From: Membranipora membranacea
Taxonomy: Eukaryota > Bryozoa > Gymnolaemata > Cheilostomatida > Membraniporidae
Length of the DNA: 64,000 nt
Assembly: GCA_914767715.1 (NCBI GenBank)
Contig: OU612068.1
Coordinates: forward strand, 29,822,001 to 29,886,000
Direction of reading: 5' to 3'
Part shown: positions 52,902-64,000 of the stretch, in pieces
How positions within the stretch are numbered: position 1 is the first letter of the stretch
Layout: each line of letters opens with the position of its first letter
Notes under the pieces: model-generated
Seen by the model: the letters and a program-made list of their open reading frames with translations, nothing else
What the model was told of the DNA's origin: nothing
The model's database searches: none
Program-made: the position numbers and the translations under genes

Positions 52902-55900
52902 TCATACACTATCACCCTGTGACGCAACGTCATCACTAGCATCATGTGACCCTGACTTCACAAAATCCTTCAGCAATGTTTGTATTTCTTCCAAAATTGG
53001 TTCACAGAATTTTTGGTAGCCAGCACGGGTGAAGTGCAGATAGTCATACATGTCCCTATGGCTGATAGTACCGTCGTATGGGTTTATAAATAAGCCCGGA
53101 TCTATAGTAAGTAGCTGTGTATTCTCCATACCTGAGAGCTTCTCTGACAGTTGTGTGTTAATCTCACCTATCTTAACTCTGAGCTTGTTGTGTGCTTTCC
53201 CTCGAGGTGGTATACTCTGTAACATGAACATCAAGTCAAAGTCAATATAGGGCAGTATATGGGTAAGGGGACACTTACAGAATGTGTACCACAAAAAATC
53301 AGTAACACTCCTTAACATCACATATACTGAGATTGACACAGTTACTGTACCAGGATATTGCTTGTCGTTATAAATACACAACCTACTGATGATTCTACTT
53401 TTTTCCAGCATATCTATGTGAATACTTGAAACTTATGCTGGTACATCAGTTCCGTGTGTCAACATCCTGAGCGTACATGGTAGGTCATGGTGTGGTGCTG
53501 TGGGTTATTTTTACATTTCTATGAATGGCTTTCAGTTAGTCTTTTACATCAGCTAAGATAGTATCGGGTAGTATAGGATAGTAAAGTACACAGAACTCAC
53601 CACCACTATAATATTAGCTTTAGTTTGCCTCTCCCTCATCGCAGATACAATAGCTAATACACCCTCATATGTTTCCTCTGCTGTATGATCATGGTTATTG
53701 GTTCCCACACATAATACTATAACCTGTCAAGTGAGTAAGTAAACTGTGTGAATTAATTTCAATTATTACAAATTATAGATGCAGCAAAACTTCCCGTTCT
53801 ATGCAGATTTAAAGTTTAGGCTATATTATGAGCCAATCAAGGATGCAAATAGCCTGCCCACTACTTTGTATCTTGCCACAAGCACTGTTTAGATGGGTCG
53901 TGGGATTTCTTTTCCGTTGATTAGATCTATTGTCAATATATGCGAAACAATCTCAAGAATCTGGAGCTGGTGCTAATTCCATTTTTTTTGCTTTTGCCAG
54001 TAAGTACTTTGTCGCGATGGACCAGCGCTGTATTACATGTCCTCAGCCTACAATTAGCTGTGGTGACATACTCTCAGCACACACTAACCTCTGGTGATAT
54101 ATTCTCAGCCTACACTTACCTGAGGTGACATGTTCTCCATTTCACCATTCATAACCCTCCATAGAACATTCTGTGTCTGATCTCCACTTATTCCAAAGTT
54201 CAAACAATGAAGAGGAGCGAACATCTTATCCCATATCTTGAAAAAAATTACATCAGGGATAATAATTAGAGTTATCTGGACAATGTTAATGATGGACAAC
54301 TCCAAACTGTATACTTTTTATAACCAGGGCGATTGGGACATATATATATTTGACACTGACACACACAGGCCTCCACATGCACTCCAATCAACATGTCATC
54401 ACAAGATTGATCTGATTTAGCCAGTAATAATGGAGTCAAACTTTCGGGAAATGACTCATTTAATACAACCCCCATAAACCACCTCAATAAACATGGATTT
54501 ATTAATACTACGGAGACTGATTACATCTTAATGGGCCACACAATTTAAATGACTTGGTCTAAATGACCTTTCTTGCTGAAGGTATTTCCTCATTTATCTG
54601 ATGAAAAATTCACTAGTTTCTCATTTGAATTTGTAAAAGGGGGTTCTTGTAATACGTTTGCATCGTTTTTAATAATACATCGTCTTTGTCAGGTCAAGGT
54701 TCCCAGGGAAGAGTTCACATGTTTACATTAATGTACCCTTACAAACCCTTCCCCTCCCCCAATCATCCTGGTGGCCCCACCTGGTGGCATATGAAACACA
54801 AGATTCCTTCCTTCTTCTTGAAAGTGAACTCCCATCCAAAGACATAACAATGCAACAGGGTGGAGGTGGAGAAAGTATACTTTGGGCCATCTAGATCAAG
54901 TCATTTTATTTGTGTGCCCACCAACTGATTGGATATACACAGACATGACTCTATCAGTGCATGACTGCAGCAATTATGCAATAGAATAACGGCTCCTAGG
55001 ATTAAGGCATGTCGAGATTTGAGTTTTCAGCTGTTGAACACACAGCCAAAATATTACCCCTCGGCTTAGGCTATTGTGAACAATATTTGTGACCCATCAC
55101 TTTTTATCAGGATCAGGAATAGCTCAGTTGGTAGAGCGCCGGGACTCTTGACTGCAAGGTCATGGGTTAGATCCTCAGTGGTGCCCATTGGTTTGTCCCT
55201 AGCCGACCTCAAAACTAATTACGTTCTTGCTAAAGTCACGATTCAAAATCGGTTTTCGCAGCTTGCCGAATCCAGGAAAGTTTTAAATCTAACACTTACC
55301 TCTGTGACATTGAGATGGCTGAAGAGAGAATCTCCTATAAGTACTACATCTGGTTCCTGTTCCTGAGCTTCAGATACAAATCTCTGATGCTGTAATCAGA
55401 TAAACTCAATTTCATCAGAATTGGACATGGATAAGTCTTATTGCCACTTTCCTCCGTGTCTGTATGTTTATACATTCTTGTTTATAGCACAGACTTGATG
55501 TAATTGTGCGCAATGCCTATAGCACTGCTATATGAGTAAGCTCTTTATCGCCGAGGAACAGGGGGTCCTCTCATTTAAGTATTTAGAGACGGACACAACT
55601 GTAGATGGCCACCTGTTGTTGAGCACATCAAGCCCACTGTAGTTTGTCCAATCTAGTGCCCCAGTGGTGGAGGCTGGTTGTGTTGTGGAGTCTAGATATA
55701 GGTGTAATTAAAACAGATGAAATCTCATATCTGCGATTACCATGTTCATGTTGACACTGTGACTTTGTCAAGATATGATGGTTTCAATAGTTGTTTAAGA
55801 GTAGGCCTTTCAAGAACGTGGTTACATAAATAGTGTCGTAGTTAGGTAGTTAGTATCAATTAATGTTGAGTTCTCATTATTCTATAATAATAATGCAAGA

Positions 55901-58900
55901 CAAGTGATGTTGAAAATTTACTAAACTAAGTAAGTCTACTCCTTGTTCTAGCTACAATTTGAGGCTATATAGTGGGTTGAGCTGGAAATCACCACCAAAA
56001 ATTGTATTACACCCACTCAAAGCTTACGCAGTCCTGATATATTAGCTCTGCACTCACTGACACTGGATTCCTATCAAGGTCAAGACCAGCATGGAGGAAA
56101 AAAATATTCTCTAAGGAAATCTGCACAAAACCCATCCTCAGCAAAGAATTGGACAAAAAGGATAAAGAGGCCAGAAAGAACAATGCTATTCTTTATGGAC
56201 TCCAAGAAACAGAAACAACAGCTTTTGAGCAGGTGCAAGAGTTCATGAAACGAGAGATGTTCAAACGCACAAACCCACCAGAAACAGCTATTCGCCTGAG
56301 CCAGAAAACTGATGATAAAACAAGGTCCGTTAAACTTCATTTCTCTGATGAAAAATCCAAATTGGATTTTCTTAAGAGAGTGAACTGCAGCGAACTTAGA
56401 CAGGAGAAAATATTCTGCAAGCTTGATGTAGACAAAAAGACCCGTGACAAGGAGTACCAACTACGACAGCAGATAAAGACAATGCGATAATCTGCGGGTG
56501 CAGAAACAGAATATAGAATCAGAAGCCTGACTATTGAGAAAAAAACTGAAGAGTCGGGGAATTGGGTGAAACTGAAACCAAAAAACTTAGACAACAGAAA
56601 CACTCAAGTCTAAATCTGTTTCTTGCAGACACAAGATCAGCCAAAGGTAAAAACACAGAGATAGTAGCTCTATCACAAGATTTTGACATAATATCCCTTA
56701 CAGAAACACACATAGACAACTCTATTGACAGCAAAAGCATCATTGAGACATCCAACCTCGATTTCTTCCGCAACGACCGCGACATTCATGGAGGAGGTGT
56801 CCTTATTGCCACCAAAAGCTACCTACAAGCCTCTGAATTAAACAGAGATACCTTCGGAGAAGAGATGATCTTTGTGAAAATCCCCCCTAAACTTCTAGTC
56901 TGTTGCTACTACTACAGGCCCCATGTCTCCATGGCAAACATGTACAAAGTCAATGATATACTAAGCTGCATCAACAGCAAATACCCTGGAAACCAGTTGC
57001 TATTTGTCGGTGACATGAATCTGCCAGGAATAGAATGGGCCACGGGTAAAGTGAAGCCCAATGCCCCATACAAAGATATACACAATCAGTTCATCAATAC
57101 GCTTCACGAGAACAATCTTTCTCAAGTTATACTTAAACCGACTCACATTCATGGAAACACCCTAGACCTTATATGCACCAATGATCCATACTCAGTGACT
57201 TCAACACAAATTGTAGCTCCCGGACTCAGTGACCACCATATTGTCACAGCTAGAATAGGCACTGTCACTGAATACCATAAAGAGAGTACCCCTCAGCCTC
57301 GCAAACGCGACATCCGTATCCATAGAAATGCAGACACTGAGAAGTTTGAAGACTGCATGAAAGGAGTGGAGAGCCAATTTTCCGAGATGAACAATGTTGA
57401 CCAAATGTGGCCGTTATTCTCATCTCGTTTCAGAAGTGCGGTTGATAAATCAGTCCCCACAAAGACTATCTGGGTAAGAGCCAGTAACCAGCCGGCGAGC
57501 TTCACCAAAGATGCAGAGAAAAGAACCACAAAGCAACGCAGAACCTACAATGAGTACAAGCGCAGTGCCAATCCATTCTATCTATCACGGTATAAGCAAG
57601 AGAGGCGAGAAAACAAGAAATTCTTCAAGAAAATGAAACAGAAATATATTGTGGAGAAGGTCTGCAAACCGCTTAAGAAAGGAAATAGCAAGCCTTTCTA
57701 CAAACATCTACGCCAATCAAAGAAAGAATGTCACCCTCTGATGACCCTAAAGCTCTCTGATGGCACAGTAACTGACAACAATCAGAAATGTGCAGAAACA
57801 CTAAACTTATACTTTAACAACCAATTTTGCCAGGATGAGAGCATCTCCGATCTCCCACCAATCATAGCTACTGCGCCCCCCACAGAGATATCCACAGGTG
57901 ATGTCAGGAAACTTTTCCATGACCTGTAGAACAACAAATCCCCCGGTCCTGACCAGATTAGAAAATGTGAGCTACTAATAGATCCAGACACTACTGCCCG
58001 ATGTCTCACCAATATCTTCAATGCCTCGCTGAAATCTTGCAAACTCCCTATGGAGTGGAAGACCGCCAATGTAACCCCTATTCACAAGAAAGGTCCCAAG
58101 GATGAAGCAGCAAACTACAGACCCATATCACTTACAAGCATCCCGTGCAAAATGCTCGAGCATATAGTCCTACACCAGCTGAAAAAAACCCTAGATTCTG
58201 TACTCTATAACAGACAACATGGATTTCATAAAGGCCTCTCATGTGAGACCCAGTTGTGCTCCACATATCATGACCTGGTACGGGCCGCAGAACAATCACA
58301 CAGCACTCACGCAGTTGTGCTTGATTTCAGAAAAGCATTGGACAAGGTGCCCCACAACCTTCTCATGCAGAAGATAAGACAGATCCAAGGTATGAACCCA
58401 CATATAGTGAACTGGATACAGGACTTCCTCACAGATCGAAGCCAAAGAGTTGTCATCAAAAATTCTAACTCATCCCAGCTGCCTGTTACGTTTGGTGTTC
58501 CCCAAGGCTCAGTCCTTGGGCCAACACTCTTTCTCATCTACATAAATGACTTGCCTGACTCAGTGACATGCAATGTTAGTCTGTACGCAGATGACACTCT
58601 GCTATACTCCGGAATGTCCGGAAGGACGACGATGAGAAGAAGTTCCAAGATGACATTGACTTTCTTCATGACTGGTCTGAAAGATGGAAATTGCCCTTCA
58701 ATACAACCAAATGTGAAGTCATCATCTTTGGCAACAACAGTAGAGTGCCGCCCACCTATACACTGGGTGGTGTCCCACTTAAGTCTGTCCCAGAAACAAC
58801 ATACCAAGGTGTGAAATTTCAGTCAGACCTGAAGTTCAACAGACACATCACAGCCAAAGTGAATACTGCCAACAAAGTCCTAGGAAGTATAAAGTTTGCT

Positions 58901-59856
58901 CTCCACAATGCCCCAGAGAAAGCCAACTGCTGGCTTACACCAGTCTGTGCAGGCCTGTCTTAGAATATGCTGACACTCTCTGGGACCCAGCTGACAACTC
59001 TACAGCAGAAGAAATCGAGCTGACACAAAGCAAGGTTATACGCTTTGTCAAAGGCATAAAAGGAAGGCGCGGCATAACGGATGCACGCTCCCAACTAGAA
59101 CTCCAGCCCCTCAAAGACAGGAGAAAAAAACCACAGACTCTCTTTGCTGATGAGAATCCTGTCTGATGAAGAAAAACATGAGGCCCTATCCTCAGCGTAC
59201 GACGAGGTCATCAACAACCGAGCCAACGCCACCATGGTGACAAGAGCTGCTACGCGGGGAGAACCAACAGCAATTTTTGCTTCTTCCAAACTGTACCACA
59301 ACAGTTTTTTGCCCAGGACTGTAAGAGACCTGAGGCTTGGGCCATCCAATACTCAACCCTAATGACGGCTATATATATGCTGTTACCCCTGCCTAAACCA
59401 CTGGGTTTTTGCTCACAAATGGTAAATATATAAGGCACTCCCCTTTATGCCCTAGGGCTTTAGTAGAGTGTTCTACAATCATCGAGGTAAGATTCGAGGT
59501 AAGAACTAATCTAACCAATAATCTATTCTCTCATGTAATTAACAACAATACTACTTCATATGTAGCAAGCTTATTCAAGGAGTTACACTAACAGTTACCC
59601 GTTACTCCTCGGCTTAATTATGACGCATTTTCTATTTGTCCATAACAAATGAAATGGTCATGGGGCGGGCAATCAAACCAAAATTGAAAAATCAGCAAAC
59701 AAAACCTGCCTAGGTAGATCAAACCCTCTAACTAAGTCTAACTCCTTGATCAAACCACCTTGTTGCAGGCTAGCCATCACTCACCATTGACATCCATCTC
59801 TTATCACCTCTATCATCTTCTACAATGGCTGGCTTAGCTGCTGTGTTAGATGACAT
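52902..59856 (-). CDS. PAFAH1B2: PAF acetylhydrolase IB catalytic subunit (alpha1/alpha2 type)
   Basis: Cytosolic SGNH/GDSL-type esterase that removes the acetyl group of platelet-activating factor and, in other animals, partners LIS1. Coding exons: 59856-59785, 55389-55300, 54236-54120, 53723-53601 and 53216-52902, all phase 0, 238 aa (family about 230). Visible: RWMS near residue 22, the nucleophile block IGDSLF with Ser45, GISGDQT, the GTNNH block, and catalytic Asp192/His195 in [10 protein letters not shown]. The C-terminal ~25 residues are an acidic/polar extension. The exon-1 acceptor (59885) lies upstream of the ATG, so a non-coding first exon exists, perhaps ending at 60535 or 60542. 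The first coding intron (about 4.4 kb) contains the decayed LINE and a tRNA-like sequence. Whether it is the B2 or B3 ortholog cannot be decided; it may predate their split. Confidence 0.93.
55112..55200 (+). repeat. tRNA-derived SINE head or tRNA pseudogene
   Basis: Box A is near-perfect (TAGCTCAGTTGGTAGAGC) with a pairing D stem. Box B is degraded (GGGTTAGATCC instead of GGTTCGAxTCC), and the anticodon stem does not pair. Bases after the T arm (CCTCAGTGGTGCCCATT) resemble those of the minus-strand copy near 62120, which points to a SINE family rather than a lone tRNA pseudogene. It lies in the first coding intron of the PAF hydrolase gene. Confidence 0.5.
56149..56490 (+). pseudogene. LINE ORF1 fragment
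   Basis: About 113 codons opening without an ATG and ending in a stop. The region [12 protein letters not shown] followed by a conserved basic tail ([17 protein letters not shown]) resembles the RRM-type C-terminal part of LINE ORF1 RNA-binding proteins. The amino-terminal half is missing. Confidence 0.65.
56562..59362 (+). pseudogene. LINE ORF2, endonuclease plus reverse transcriptase, broken
   Basis: The endonuclease part shows [18 protein letters not shown] and GLSDHHIV. The frame stops at TAG 57927-57929, then continues in the same frame into the [36 protein letters not shown] and the YADD catalytic box (58584-58595). A frame break follows shortly after YADD (about 58600-58615), a second at about 58925, and a third at a seven-A run near 59125. 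The order EN-RT without RNase H, and the motif style, fit the CR1/L2/Jockey assemblage. Confidence 0.85.
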
Positions 59857-60980
59857 GACTTCCCACAAGATACCAGCATCAATTCTGTGTTAAGATCAGA
59901 GAAAACTTATGAAAATGTGTTCTCCCTCTTTTATTTGACTAAGGTCACATCAAGGGCACTTTTAAGGAAGTAGATCTTTGGGACTCAGAGGCAAAAAAAG
60001 CATAGCAACGCCCTCTAGAGACAAACTACAAATGGCAGCTCCCACCTAGGAAAAAAATATCCAGACCTGAGCTGCTTGAAAATAAGATTTACTTGTCAGT
60101 ATTTAGAGGTAAGACATTTTTCTTGACATAAGCTGTAAAATGAAATAAAAGATGTAGCTAATGTGACTGAGTAGATATGATCTGCTGTATACTAAATCCA
60201 TTTTACTTACTCATTGAATCAGTCATTGACTTGAAGAGTGGCAAGTGCAACCAGCCCAACCAATGAACTAAACTTTAGTTTATTGGTGCAGTCCACTCTA
60301 CTAGTTGCAAAAAGCTCTACTGCATTGCAATATTGAATTCATTTAGTAAACATGGAGAGCTAGAGGGAGGGGATGGACTTAGTTGAGCAAACAAAAAGAG
60401 CAGAAAAAGTGGTACACATAGGTTCTTTTTCTTACTCCCTGGTTCTTAAATGGTTGAGTGAATTGTTTGTCATTCTCCTCTGGATGTAACTTAATGTGGG
60501 GGTTAAGCTTCTCAAAATGCTCTACGTACCTTACCTTGTACCTTGCAGAGTTGATCGGCACATCTTTTGCTGATGGTTTTGGAAATAGTAGCATACTGTC
60601 TGCCCATTGTATGATCCAGGGGGACTTTCAATTAGAAACATCCAGAATCGCAATCAGAGTCTGATCGCTTTCTCAGTCGGTGGCGAGCAACTAGTATCTC
60701 ACTCACAAATTGCTCACTCATTGATAGAACTACATGCATTCTGAGTTAGTGTTGTGGGCATTATGTTGTCCAGTCGAAAGACGAAGTGAGCCTCAATTTT
60801 GAGCGATGTGATAGTGATAATTTGCTTTAGTAACGTATCGATCTTTCTAATTGAAATACGGTTGTTTGAACTCATGGGATCTGTCAGCAGCTTCATGCAG
60901 ATAAATAGCAAACTAGGCACTGTTTTGTATACGGTTAATAATTAATTATATTTATTTTCAAGGTTGAGTATTTAAAAAAA
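59857..60980. other. Head-to-head intergenic region, PAF hydrolase and DLEC1-like
   Basis: About 1.1 kb separates two divergent start codons and probably serves both promoters. On the minus strand, an open stretch at about 60529-60600 ending in donors AAG|GTACAA (60542) or AAG|GTAAGG (60535) may be the non-coding first exon of the hydrolase gene. A 71-codon minus frame at 60379-60594 overlaps it and is probably chance. Confidence 0.4.
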
Positions 60981-63900
60981 ATGAGTGAGACGGTCAGCCC
61001 CAACCGGGCGCTCTCATCCCAAGGAGAATCAAGCAACAGCAATGAGCCTTCTATGATGCTCCACAGACCTTCATCTGCAAGGTAAGCCTCTAAAATTTGT
61101 CATCAATGAACTAAAGCATAGGTGACATTGGATAACAATCAAAGTAAATAACTGAGTAGAAATACTTATTATCAATCTCATTTATTAGCATATCAGCTTA
61201 TGCCTTATTATTGTCTGCGTAGAGTTGAAGAAATAACTCTATTATTGTCTTTATTGGAAGTCTGACCTGCTTGATTCCTTTTATTCACACAGATCGCAGG
61301 ATGTGAGACACGTTCTCACTCGTACATTCGGAGATCTCTTCACAAGGGAAGCCATATCTGTGAACACGATAAAGAATCTGATAACAACCAGAGGAGGAGA
61401 GGACGAATATCATAAAAGATATGTGGATAGTCTACAAGAGGTTAGTCACACTTTCTCTGTTGGTCTGTTGTGGAGTGACGAATACCATAAAGATATCACA
61501 TGAAGCTGAAAATTTACATTGTATCACATTGTATAAGAGGTTTATGTGATAATCTGATGATGATCTTGAATGAATATTGTGTAAATCAAATCTCCAATTT
61601 TTAGGGAAGGAAAATTAAATCTATGTGTCGGTAATGCCATTATCTGTCTGTACCATGGACATGACAATGAATAAATAATTATTACGAGGTCTACGATCTA
61701 TATCTTTACACATGTAGAAGTATTTTATCCTAATTTTGTCTCACAGGTAATGAAGGATACAGAGGAAAAGCTGACTGAGATTTCTATGCTTGAGAAGCAC
61801 ATTATGCAGGCTGAAGCTAAGGCCATGTCTGCAGATGAGAGACACACCCACCGTGTTACTGAGGGACAGCAGGAGGATCTAGGGCTACCACAGGGCAGTA
61901 ATCATTTTCGGTGAGTATTGTACACATAACATTAAGGAGTCAATACTCTTATATTTACTTTGCTATTACACGTAAAATTGGTTACAGCGTTGTATAAGTA
62001 AGAAGAAATGTTGATGGAGCAGTCAGCACTGATTTATGATTTTTGCAGCTAGTTTATAATGGAAAAACTACTGTTTTTCGGCTGGATGGTCAAATCAAGT
62101 CGTAATCATAAATGGGCACCTAGTGAGGATTGAACACATGACATCAAATGTACAGAGCTCCCTCTAATCCTTAAGGTCTTGCTACATGAGCCCACGAAAT
62201 GCTTGGAATTGTCTTTCCACGCGTGGTAGGCGTGGCTTCATAGGCTAAACACACCCACCTTGTGACAACATTGCTAAGTGAGTGGCCAATGAGCCATGAC
62301 CAATGAGTAAGAGTAATGGCCAATTAAATACGCTCTATTGTACCAACTGGCCAATGACAGAAGCGTAGGTTCACACCGTGGTTAACAACACGAACATGCT
62401 GGTCTTTGAAAAGACGCATCGTTAGCATGACCAAGGTGTAGCTAGACAGGCCCATGAAATCGCGTGGGGAGGCAATTCCACGCGTTGTTGATGCCAAACC
62501 ACGCCGTTGGCCATGCTAACGATGCGTCTTTTCAAAGACCAGCATGTTCGTGTTGTTAACCACGTTGTGAACCTACGCTTCTGTCATTGGCCAGTTGGTA
62601 CAATAGAGCGTATTTAATTGGCCATTACTCTTACTCATTGGTCATGGCTCATTGGCCACTCACTTAGCAATGTTGTCACAAGGTGGGTGTGTTTACCCTA
62701 TGAAGCCACGCCTACCACGCGTGGGAAGACAATTCCAAGCATTTCGTGGGCTCATGTAGCAAGACCATTAGGTCCTTATGTGATCCCCTGCTCTTCGTTT
62801 ACATAACCATACCATAATTGCATGAGTCATTTTGAGAAAATGCTTGTTGTTTGTGCAGATCATGTATAGATTATGACTTGCTGAAGAAGCACAATCTGCT
62901 GACTCCAGATAGATACGCAAACTACGAACCGTCAAAGATATCCAAACCTCAGCCTCCTGCAGCGCCGACATATCTCAAGGTAAAAATACTCTATGAAATT
63001 ACTGAATGAGCTAAACAACTTATCTTTCCAATGAGCATCAACTTATGTCTGCAGAATGCAGAGTAGAAGTTTTTAAACATATTGTGGCGCTGTGGTAGAT
63101 TCATAAAGTTTTGCATAATTTGGTTTGAATATGTTTTAGGAGACAGAGAACTTTGGAATACAATGTAAAGGGAAGAAAGAAAAGAAAGAGAAACTGAGAG
63201 AATCACAGTTTGTGAATAAAGCTTTATCTGAGATACCGACAACTCTGAGCCAGTCTAAGATCAGCCAGCTCAACAACACCCTGGGTAGGTAGCCTGGGCA
63301 GGCTGTCTAGAGTGGATGGGGGACAGGGGACACCCTGGGTAGGTAGCCTGGGTAGGCTGTCTGGGGTGTATGAGGACACCCTGTGTACAACCCGACCACA
63401 TTAATCAACTGTTTCTCAAAGAAATGAGTGCTCTACTTCTACTATTAGTTTTTATCACAATCAAAATACAGTTTGGAGAACATGATATAGATCGAGTTGT
63501 TACTGCCATCGTGCTCGATGTGTTTGTCAATAATATTTGGTTGGAATGCATTCGAAAATTTATGGTGGTGGTTGATTGGTAATAACTGAGCCCGATGACA
63601 AATTTCGCATTCACCTGACGTCATAGACATGGAAAGTTAGACCTGTACAAGCTAAGTCACAACAATACAGGATGACCTTGTCATTGTGAACTACATGTCT
63701 TCTTGTAGATGAAGAAGACAGAGAAAGTCCAGATTATATGAAGCAGGGATCAGAAGCTGGTGATAATTATGATAGTATAGCAAGATTTGACGCTTCCGCC
63801 AAGGTATAAGAAATGGGCTAAGATTCATAATGTCATTCCTCTGTGTGTATCCAAATACACAAACAAATCCCTCAATGTCTGATGTACCTCACAGGGTCTG

Positions 63901-64000
63901 ATATTACTTTAGTTCTGTATTAACCCTGATGGAGTAATTATTTTTCTTGCAGTCTTCTGCGAGGATAAGTCGTTGCAGTAATAAGAGAACCTGGACTGAA
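60981..64000 (+). CDS. DLEC1: DLEC1/CFAP81-like protein, 5' part
   Basis: Cilia- and flagella-associated protein of the axonemal central apparatus; full-length family members are about 1700 aa, so this is the N-terminal ~274 aa only and the gene runs off the right edge. Coding exons: 60981-61081, 61293-61440, 61747-61910, 62859-62979, 63140-63284, 63709-63803 and 63953-64000+, phases consistent. Diagnostic stretches: DVRHVLTRTFGDLFTRE, EDEYHKRYVDSLQE, MLEKHIMQAEAKAM and CIDYDLLKKHNLLTPDRY, which follow the order of vertebrate DLEC1. A short helical or coiled region is likely in exon 3. ASH-domain repeats expected later in the protein lie outside the window. The start is the ATG at 60981, after an A-rich leader. 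The donor of exon 5 lies in a repeated block. Confidence 0.88.
62040..62170 (-). repeat. tRNA-derived SINE, interrupted
   Basis: The minus-strand reading contains box-B-like GTGTTCAATCCTCAC, then AGGTGCCCATT, matching the 3' side of the tRNA-like head at 55112. The upstream (box A) side ends at about 62171, where the foldback element begins, so the SINE appears to have been split by that insertion. It lies in intron 3 of the DLEC1-like gene. Confidence 0.4.
62174..62767. mobile_element. 594-bp foldback MITE, Harbinger-like
   Basis: Two arms of about 259 bp (62174-62433 and 62509-62767) are near-perfect reverse complements around a ~75-bp centre. The ends read AGGTCTTGCTACATGAG ... CTCATGTAGCAAGACCA, with TTA on each outer side (62171-62173, 62768-62770), a 3-bp TTA duplication as made by PIF/Harbinger transposases. 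No coding content. It sits in DLEC1-like intron 3. Confidence 0.7.
63276..63384 (+). repeat. Degenerate minisatellite spanning a splice donor
   Basis: Units starting ACACCCTG at 63276, 63330 and 63376 (54 and 46 bp apart) share ACACCCTGGGTAGGTAGCCT in the first two. The first unit contains the end of DLEC1-like exon 5 and its donor (CTGG|GTAGGT). The second carries an identical potential donor. Confidence 0.8.

Larger units (their letters stand above)
56091..59400 (+). mobile_element. Decayed non-LTR retrotransposon (CR1/Jockey-like LINE)
   Basis: A 3.3-kb insertion in the first coding intron of the PAF hydrolase gene, opposite to that gene. It carries a fragment of ORF1 and an ORF2 with an apurinic-type endonuclease followed by reverse transcriptase. 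ORF1 is 5'-truncated, and ORF2 has one stop codon and at least three frame breaks, so this copy is dead. I could not fix the exact ends or a target duplication; there is no long poly-A tail after the last coding block (59362). Confidence 0.9.

Noticed and set aside
60379-60594. 71-codon minus-strand frame in the divergent promoter region, as a small gene or an N-terminal extension of the PAF hydrolase
   Set aside because: An in-frame join to the hydrolase exon is possible via the 60542 donor, but the family start at MSSN aligns well with known members, so a non-coding leader exon is the simpler reading.

Overview
This is animal nuclear DNA: AT-rich, with GT-AG introns, multi-exon genes read with the standard code, intron-dense ciliary genes and scattered small transposon relics. 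Nemo-like kinase, EFCAB6-like, DLEC1-like and PAF-acetylhydrolase catalytic-subunit genes mark it as metazoan. Short introns, AT richness and divergent family members fit an early-branching invertebrate such as a sponge. That placement is inference; nothing in the window proves the phylum.

Layout. (1) 1.7-15.3 kb, minus strand: three tandem SLC46-type (MFS) transporter genes, each with three coding exons and phase-0 introns at the same places. (2) 18.3-22.3 kb: two single-exon, rhodopsin-like 7TM receptor genes facing each other tail to tail, with a TIR element between them. (3) 24.2-33.1 kb, minus: a 16-exon EFCAB6-like EF-hand gene whose spliced reading frame closes exactly (927 codons plus stop). 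(4) 36.2-51.3 kb, minus: a complete 10-exon Nemo-like kinase gene (483 aa), including an 18-codon last exon. (5) 52.9-59.9 kb, minus: a 5-coding-exon PAF acetylhydrolase IB catalytic subunit gene (238 aa), with a decayed LINE in its first coding intron. (6) 61.0 kb to the right edge, plus: the 5' end (7 exons) of a DLEC1/CFAP81-like gene, head to head with the hydrolase gene.

The genes do not form an operon or a single pathway. EFCAB6-like and DLEC1-like suggest cilium/axoneme functions, NLK is a signalling kinase, and the SLC46 and receptor clusters are local gene-family expansions. Exon boundaries were placed by hand from GT/AG sites, reading phase and family resemblance; no aligner or database was used.

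The most unusual content is non-coding. There are several tiny (31-71 bp) hairpin insertions, some flanked by 8-10 bp direct repeats. One family has matching termini (CATAGACTTAAT...) and occurs twice in the NLK gene. There is also a 594-bp foldback element nested in a tRNA-derived SINE, a GC-rich 51-bp insertion in an EFCAB6 intron, a repeated splice donor in DLEC1, and a mosaic pattern in the two receptors that looks like gene conversion.
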